A stretch of DNA of 64,000 bases from Hermatobates lingyangjiaoensis (taxonomy: Eukaryota; Arthropoda; Insecta; Hemiptera; Hermatobatidae). Within the stretch, counting starts at the first letter, position 1; each line of letters opens with the position of its first letter. Under the pieces are notes generated by a model that saw only the letters and a list, made by a program, of their open reading frames with translations, was not told the origin of the DNA and ran no database searches. Positions 59,239-64,000 of the stretch are shown piece after piece. Made by a program: the position numbers and the translations under genes. The stretch is taken from NCBI GenBank assembly GCA_026182355.1, contig JAPFBL010000167.1:1212407-1276406 (forward strand). Direction: 5' to 3'.

Positions 59239-62049
59239 TAGACATTATTTACCTGCAATTATCAATTACAACAAAATCCAACCATGTTTACATTTTGAAA
59301 TTATTAAAACAAATTAGTTTTATAAGCATTTTGGCCATTGTTGATTTGTAAACTATGGGGCTCGTAAACTCCCTCTGCTCCACTCCTTAATTGATCTGAT
59401 GACGGTTCGTTAACTGAAGGTAATTTTTTCTTTAAAAAACAACCTTGATTTTTCATCTTCATTGAGGAAATCTTTCTCGTCATTGAGCACGCCCAGTGGC
59501 TTTGCGTGTTCGCCCCTGGACTGGTAGATTCAGGGTTCTATTCTCACTTTGGCTCTTGATTTCTTCAAATCGCAGGTGAACAAATCTGATCATGTAGTTC
59601 CTCGAAGAGGCCCTTAAGGTGTTCCGAGCCTGTAGGAAGTCTGGTACTCATTAGAGACCATACTCTACATAGACTTGAGTTATGCAAATTTAGGACTCAG
59701 TAATGTGGCTCGGTTGACTAAAATGGATGCCAAATAATAAACGAGCCACACTTTCCTTGCCACCCCCTAAACACCACTAAAGATGGTGTTATAGTCGCGG
59801 AATTCCCACCCAATACCTATAATTGTGGTCATTGCAAAATAAAAATAAAAGCTTTTGCAATGGTAGGAATCAGAAACAAATTCTAAAATAAACATCAATT
59901 GATTACTCCTTACTCAATGAGTAATTTCATGTTGTTACCAGTGTCATTCTAGAATTTAACCAGAAACACACCACTCAACCTAACTATACATCAATTAATC
60001 CGCATTTACCAATTCTGAAATGTACGAATTAATATTTTCCATATTCCTTCATCGTCTTCCCCAGTAATGAATGTAGCCATAAATAGTGGGTCGAAATTTA
60101 TCTAGGTTTCGGAAGCCATAATCTCTTATTCGACTTCCAGAAACTTTTCTTAATATCCAAAATGTTGTATTTCTTCGTTTTGTTGTATTACATAATTCGT
60201 TTTTATTATGTAATCATCCTGCATGATGATAGGTTTAGTACAATCATGTGTGACCTTTGTGATAGTATAACAATATATAAAATAAATTAATTACTGTTTT
60301 TTTTATATTTTTTTATAACAAAAAGGTGTTATAAAAACAACTTTAATATTCTGTTATTAAACATTAAGGTTTAATATTCTGTTAATAACAGAATATTAAA
60401 CTTTTTAATAAGCTCCCGAAACGAGAGGAATATTTGCGTTGCAATGTTAATTACTCTCTTAGCTTGTGTCACATAAAAGTGTGATGTTTGTCTGGGGTAA
60501 AGTATCGCTTACTACCATCTCTTCCAGTCCCTCCTCCAACTGAAGACACTACTGTGTCGTTTTACCCATATCATTTAAACACGCTGTCGCTGTGATCTAT
60601 CTTACAGTCATGTCAAACTCAGTGCTTAGGAAAGCCCTCAGAATTCTATTCTTTGACAATTTGTTTCAATCGGCCAATCCCTGGATAAGTTTAATCGTTA
60701 ACCTTCCATGGGAATCAAGCAGAACGTTCATCTCTTACCCCCTTATGCCCTCGTCAGATAAAAATCTTTTTTTTTAAAAAAAAAAAAAAAAAAGAAGGTA
60801 ACATTAATTATGTTTTTTTTTTTTTTAGTTGTAAAATGTATTTTGTCAATTAGGCTAGCATAGAACATACCCGGATTGCGCCAATTGATCCCTTTGCTCC
60901 TTTACAAATACGTGGTTCAAAAAATTAAAACGGGCTTACGTGTATTTAAAATGAATTTATTTATTCATTTGTAGGAAGTTATATTCCTATCGAAGTAATA
61001 ATATCCATTAGCTTTATAGAGCTTGAATTTTGAGTTTCTCATCAAATTGATACCGAATTAATTTCATCTTTACTTGTAAAGTAACAATAAGGTTCCTTTA
61101 TTTGTGTAGAACTGACAAAATATTAGTACTTGATAATTGGTAGTACCAGCGGCTTCTCATAATGTTTAAGAAACATATAGCCTGGGTTGTTGGTATTACT
61201 CTCTCAACAGGTAACTTATACCTTTTGTCGTTTATTATTCATGAACACTCAGAGTTGTACATTCAACTTTTTTTCTTCTCTTTCACTCACTATAATATTC
61301 ATTTAGTGTTTTATTTGTTTTATTTTTATTTCAGATATTGGTGATCGTGGTATCAGAATCGTTTGCAATGATATCATAAGAATCCTATATATATGGGACG
61401 AGGAAAAAACGAAGTGTTTTTAATGTATATATTTACGGTGACCTCCCTAGAGTTGGGTCCAATCTCTCCCATCCTCTTAATCGATCTCTTTTTATTTTGT
61501 AAAAAAAAAAACAAACAAAAATTACATCATTAAAGTAATGTTGTGTGAGATATGTACCAATGCTTATTGAGTTCTGTCGTGATATTTGTGCATATGTGAA
61601 AAACACAATAAAAAAAAAAAAAGAAATTTTTTCTCTGTGCCTTCCATTTTAACCTTTTATTATTATTAGCCCTTTGCGGTGGTTAAAATGGCAGTGCCCT
61701 CCCTAAATCATGTATAGTTTTAAGCCAATAGAAATATAATTAAAAGGAGAAGATATGATGGATGTTTGCCATTTTAATATCGGTGTTTTTATTTTTTTGG
61801 GAATGAGTTATCTTGCACTGAAAAGCTTGATAAATTTATTGTATAAATGAAATTGTTTGTTTTTTTAATTTCATTTGATATAAAGATTGGTTTGCCCTGT
61901 TTTTAGAGAAGATATTTGCCGTTTGTTTCTCATTCCGGTTTTGTTTTTTTTTTGTTTCAGCGCTCTGCAATTTAATATTAATAATCGTAGATTTTGTTTT
62001 TAGAATATTCTGTTGTGATATTCATTGATAACATTTAAATTAATAATTA
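59239..62049. other. 3' flank, mostly unassigned
   Basis: Apart from the SINE at 59488-59710 and homopolymer runs (near 60765-60795 and 61608-61623, the latter after AATAAA), I see no gene or known repeat. Confidence 0.5.
59488..59710 (+). repeat. SINE copy
   Basis: A decayed head (CACGCCCAGTGGCTTTGCGT, then GATTCAGGGTTCTATTCTC) and a body with AGTTCCTCGAAGAGGCCCTT and ACATAGACTTGAGTTATGCA. Confidence 0.8.
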
Positions 62050-62395
62050 CTTATCTTCTTCTCGGAATTTGGTCAGGGTTAATTATTTTAAATCACCTTT
62101 TTGCCAACGTTTAGTCTTTTATTTTAAAACATCGTCTGGGCTAGAACCCAAAAAACAATGTACATTGATCTTATCTATATCATAGTCATCATAAAAATTC
62201 AAAAATCTTACTTACTCAAGGTTTTGAAAGCAGGTTTTTTGAATTTTTTATGTTGAATGTGATGTAGATAAGATAAATTTGGAATGTCCATTGGTTTTTG
62301 GGTTCTAGCCCTGAAATGTCTTAAAATAAAGACGAATCGTTGGCAAAAAAGGTGATTTCAAATAATTAACTCTGACGAAATTCAGAGAAGAAGGA
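62050..62395. repeat. Foldback element, TCGT variant
   Basis: Arms CTTCTTCTCGGAATTTGGTC ... ACGTTTAGTCTTTTATTTTA mirror TAAAATAAAGACGAATCGTT ... GAAATTCAGAGAAGAAGG. The motif is decayed (CTGAAAT, GTCTTAAAATAAAGAC stem, GAA, TCGT, T). Confidence 0.8.
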
Positions 62396-63120
62396 AAGTA
62401 ATTATTAGTAAGTGTGGTCAAGAAAACAATACCTTTATTTAAATTAATATTGAGTCTCTGTTTAGAGTTGTTAAGTGATTTACTATGTTGTTCAGAGTTG
62501 TGTTCTTAATTCAGGTTTGGATAGCTTCTTATGAGAAGAGTTTTGACCTGGTTCCCTTTATTTATTTATCAAAACAAGACTTCTTTTTATATATATATAT
62601 AGAAAAAAATTATTTGTACAAACAGAATCAATATGTTATTTTAACCCTCCAATCCCCTCTCCCTTGTTACCAATTGTGAAAGTGAATTCCGTTTTACAGC
62701 AGTAACGTCTTTCAGTACTGAATTTGGCGTCTCTAATTTGTATGCAATGTCTCTTCAATTCACTTGTATGTAACATTTTTGTGTTTCTAAAAAAAAAAAA
62801 TTACTCTTAATAAATTGCCATTATTCCAAAGGGGCGTCTTTATTTTATCTTTCCCAAACCATTTCATCTTTGTAAGTAACTAACCTTGATTAATTCAAGT
62901 AAACTAAATGTTAACAATTTCTTATTCTTTTTTTTTTTCTTTGTTATCCAATTTTTATAAGTTACTCATAAATTGCACTTTTTTTAATCCTTATCCCCCA
63001 CAATCTTTCATCTTTTGTGCTTATGTTAGGCCATCTGTACAATTCAAGTATAGAGGGTACAGAATACATAAAAAAATCAAGTACAGAGAGTATTTCTTTT
63101 TAACTAATACTTGTTTTGGT
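62396..63120. other. AT-rich 3' flank
   Basis: Contains TATATATATA near 62590 and T runs near 62930. Nothing recognisable as a gene. Confidence 0.5.
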
Positions 63121-63144
63121 ATTATAAGGAGTTCCTGAACCTTT

Positions 63145-64000
63145 CAAATGAGAATAAAGTCTGAATATTTGGTGAATTATTACAAAACTCCCATTTCCAC
63201 AATATAACAGTTACTCCATGCTGACCAGAGAAGTAGTGTATATGAAATTGAGAAATAATTAAAAAAAGTCATTTTTCGATTCATTCCATTAACAATACTG
63301 TGAGAAATAATAATAATAATATCTGAATATTTAGAGAATTACTACAAAAATTCTATTACCACAAATTTAGAGTAACTCAATGTTGACCTGAGATGTAGTG
63401 TATATGGAACTGAGATAATTTTTAAAAAAAAAAAATATTTCATAGCATATCAGGAACAATGCTGTGAGAAAAGAGAGTTATGTCTGAATATTTGGCGAAT
63501 TATACAAAAATTTTATTTCCACAGTAATACAGTTACTTCATGCTGACCTCAGAAGTAGTGTATATGAATTTGAGTTTTTTTAAAAAAATCAGCTTTTATA
63601 GCATTTCATTAACAATACTTTGAGAAATGAGAATAATGTCTGAATATTTCTAGAATTATTACAAAAATTCCATTTACACAATATTAGTGTTGCTTTATTA
63701 TGACCTGGGAAGTAGTATATATGAAATTGAGAAATGTATAACAAAAATCATTTTTCATAGCATTTCGGTAAAAATGCTGTGATAAAATGTGTGAATATCT
63801 GGAGAATTATTACAAAAATTCTATTACCACAAATTTAGAGTAACTCAATGTTGACCTGAGATGTAGTGTATGTGGAACTGAGATATTTTTAAAAAAAAAA
63901 AAAAAAATTTCATAGCATATCAGGAACAATGCTGTGAGAAATGAGGGTAACAATACTGTGAGAAATGATAATAATGTTTGAATATTTCTAGAATTATTAA
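63145..64000. repeat. Satellite array, ~155-160 bp unit, open at right edge
   Basis: TCTGAATATTT-type starts recur at about 63160, 63322, 63483, 63639, 63791 and 63977. Units share TACAAAAATTCTATTACCAC, TGACCTGAGATGTAGTGTAT and CAATGCTGTGAGAAA blocks and diverge by roughly 10-20%. The array continues beyond the window. Confidence 0.9.

Noticed and set aside
61162..61344. 60-residue hydrophobic frame in the 3' flank
   Set aside because: T-rich DNA gives Phe/Tyr/Leu-rich chance peptides; no start context or homology.

Overview
This window is nuclear DNA of a metazoan, most likely an arthropod. It is roughly 70% AT and intron-rich, and it carries a Jockey-type LINE end, tRNA-derived SINEs, Tigger-like and hAT-like miniature elements and many Penelope-like retroelement (PLE) pieces. 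I see no prokaryotic operon, CRISPR array or viral gene. I cannot name the species.

One host gene dominates: the 3' two thirds of a TRIP12-type HECT E3 ubiquitin ligase (ctrip in flies) on the + strand. Twenty-two exons between 19541 and 58820 join with matching intron phases into about 1415 codons. They run from the end of the armadillo-type region through the WWE domain to a complete HECT domain with its catalytic cysteine and stop codon. The exons for the first ~600 residues lie upstream of the window, so the intron before the first visible exon exceeds 19.5 kb. A small secreted-protein-like reading frame (6815-7270, minus) sits in that intron on the opposite strand.

Almost everything else is transposon-derived. 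1-6.8 kb: a ~1.2 kb segmental duplication whose copies carry different insertions, plus SINEs. 7-19 kb: a dense PLE zone with two long RT/GIY-YIG reading frames (10383-11432 plus; 16150-17355 minus), foldback (inverted-repeat) copies and (TA)n tracts. 19.5-58.8 kb: TRIP12 exons, with introns holding PLE, hAT, Tigger, Jockey and SINE insertions, palindromic MITEs, a 78-bp minisatellite and a G-rich minisatellite. 58.8-64 kb: the 3' flank, another foldback and a ~155-160 bp satellite running off the right edge.

The most interesting signal is a recurrent motif with the layout of a minimal hammerhead ribozyme: CTGANGA, one extra base, a stem-loop, GAA, a short palindrome such as ACGT, AGCT, ACGCGT or ACCGGT, then T or C. 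It recurs in many unrelated-looking repeats on both strands, usually once in each arm of a foldback, and also in the PLE terminal repeats and just upstream of the PLE N-terminal coding piece. This suggests many non-autonomous, ribozyme-bearing PLE derivatives (retrozyme-like elements) with palindromic, possibly dimer-dependent stem III.
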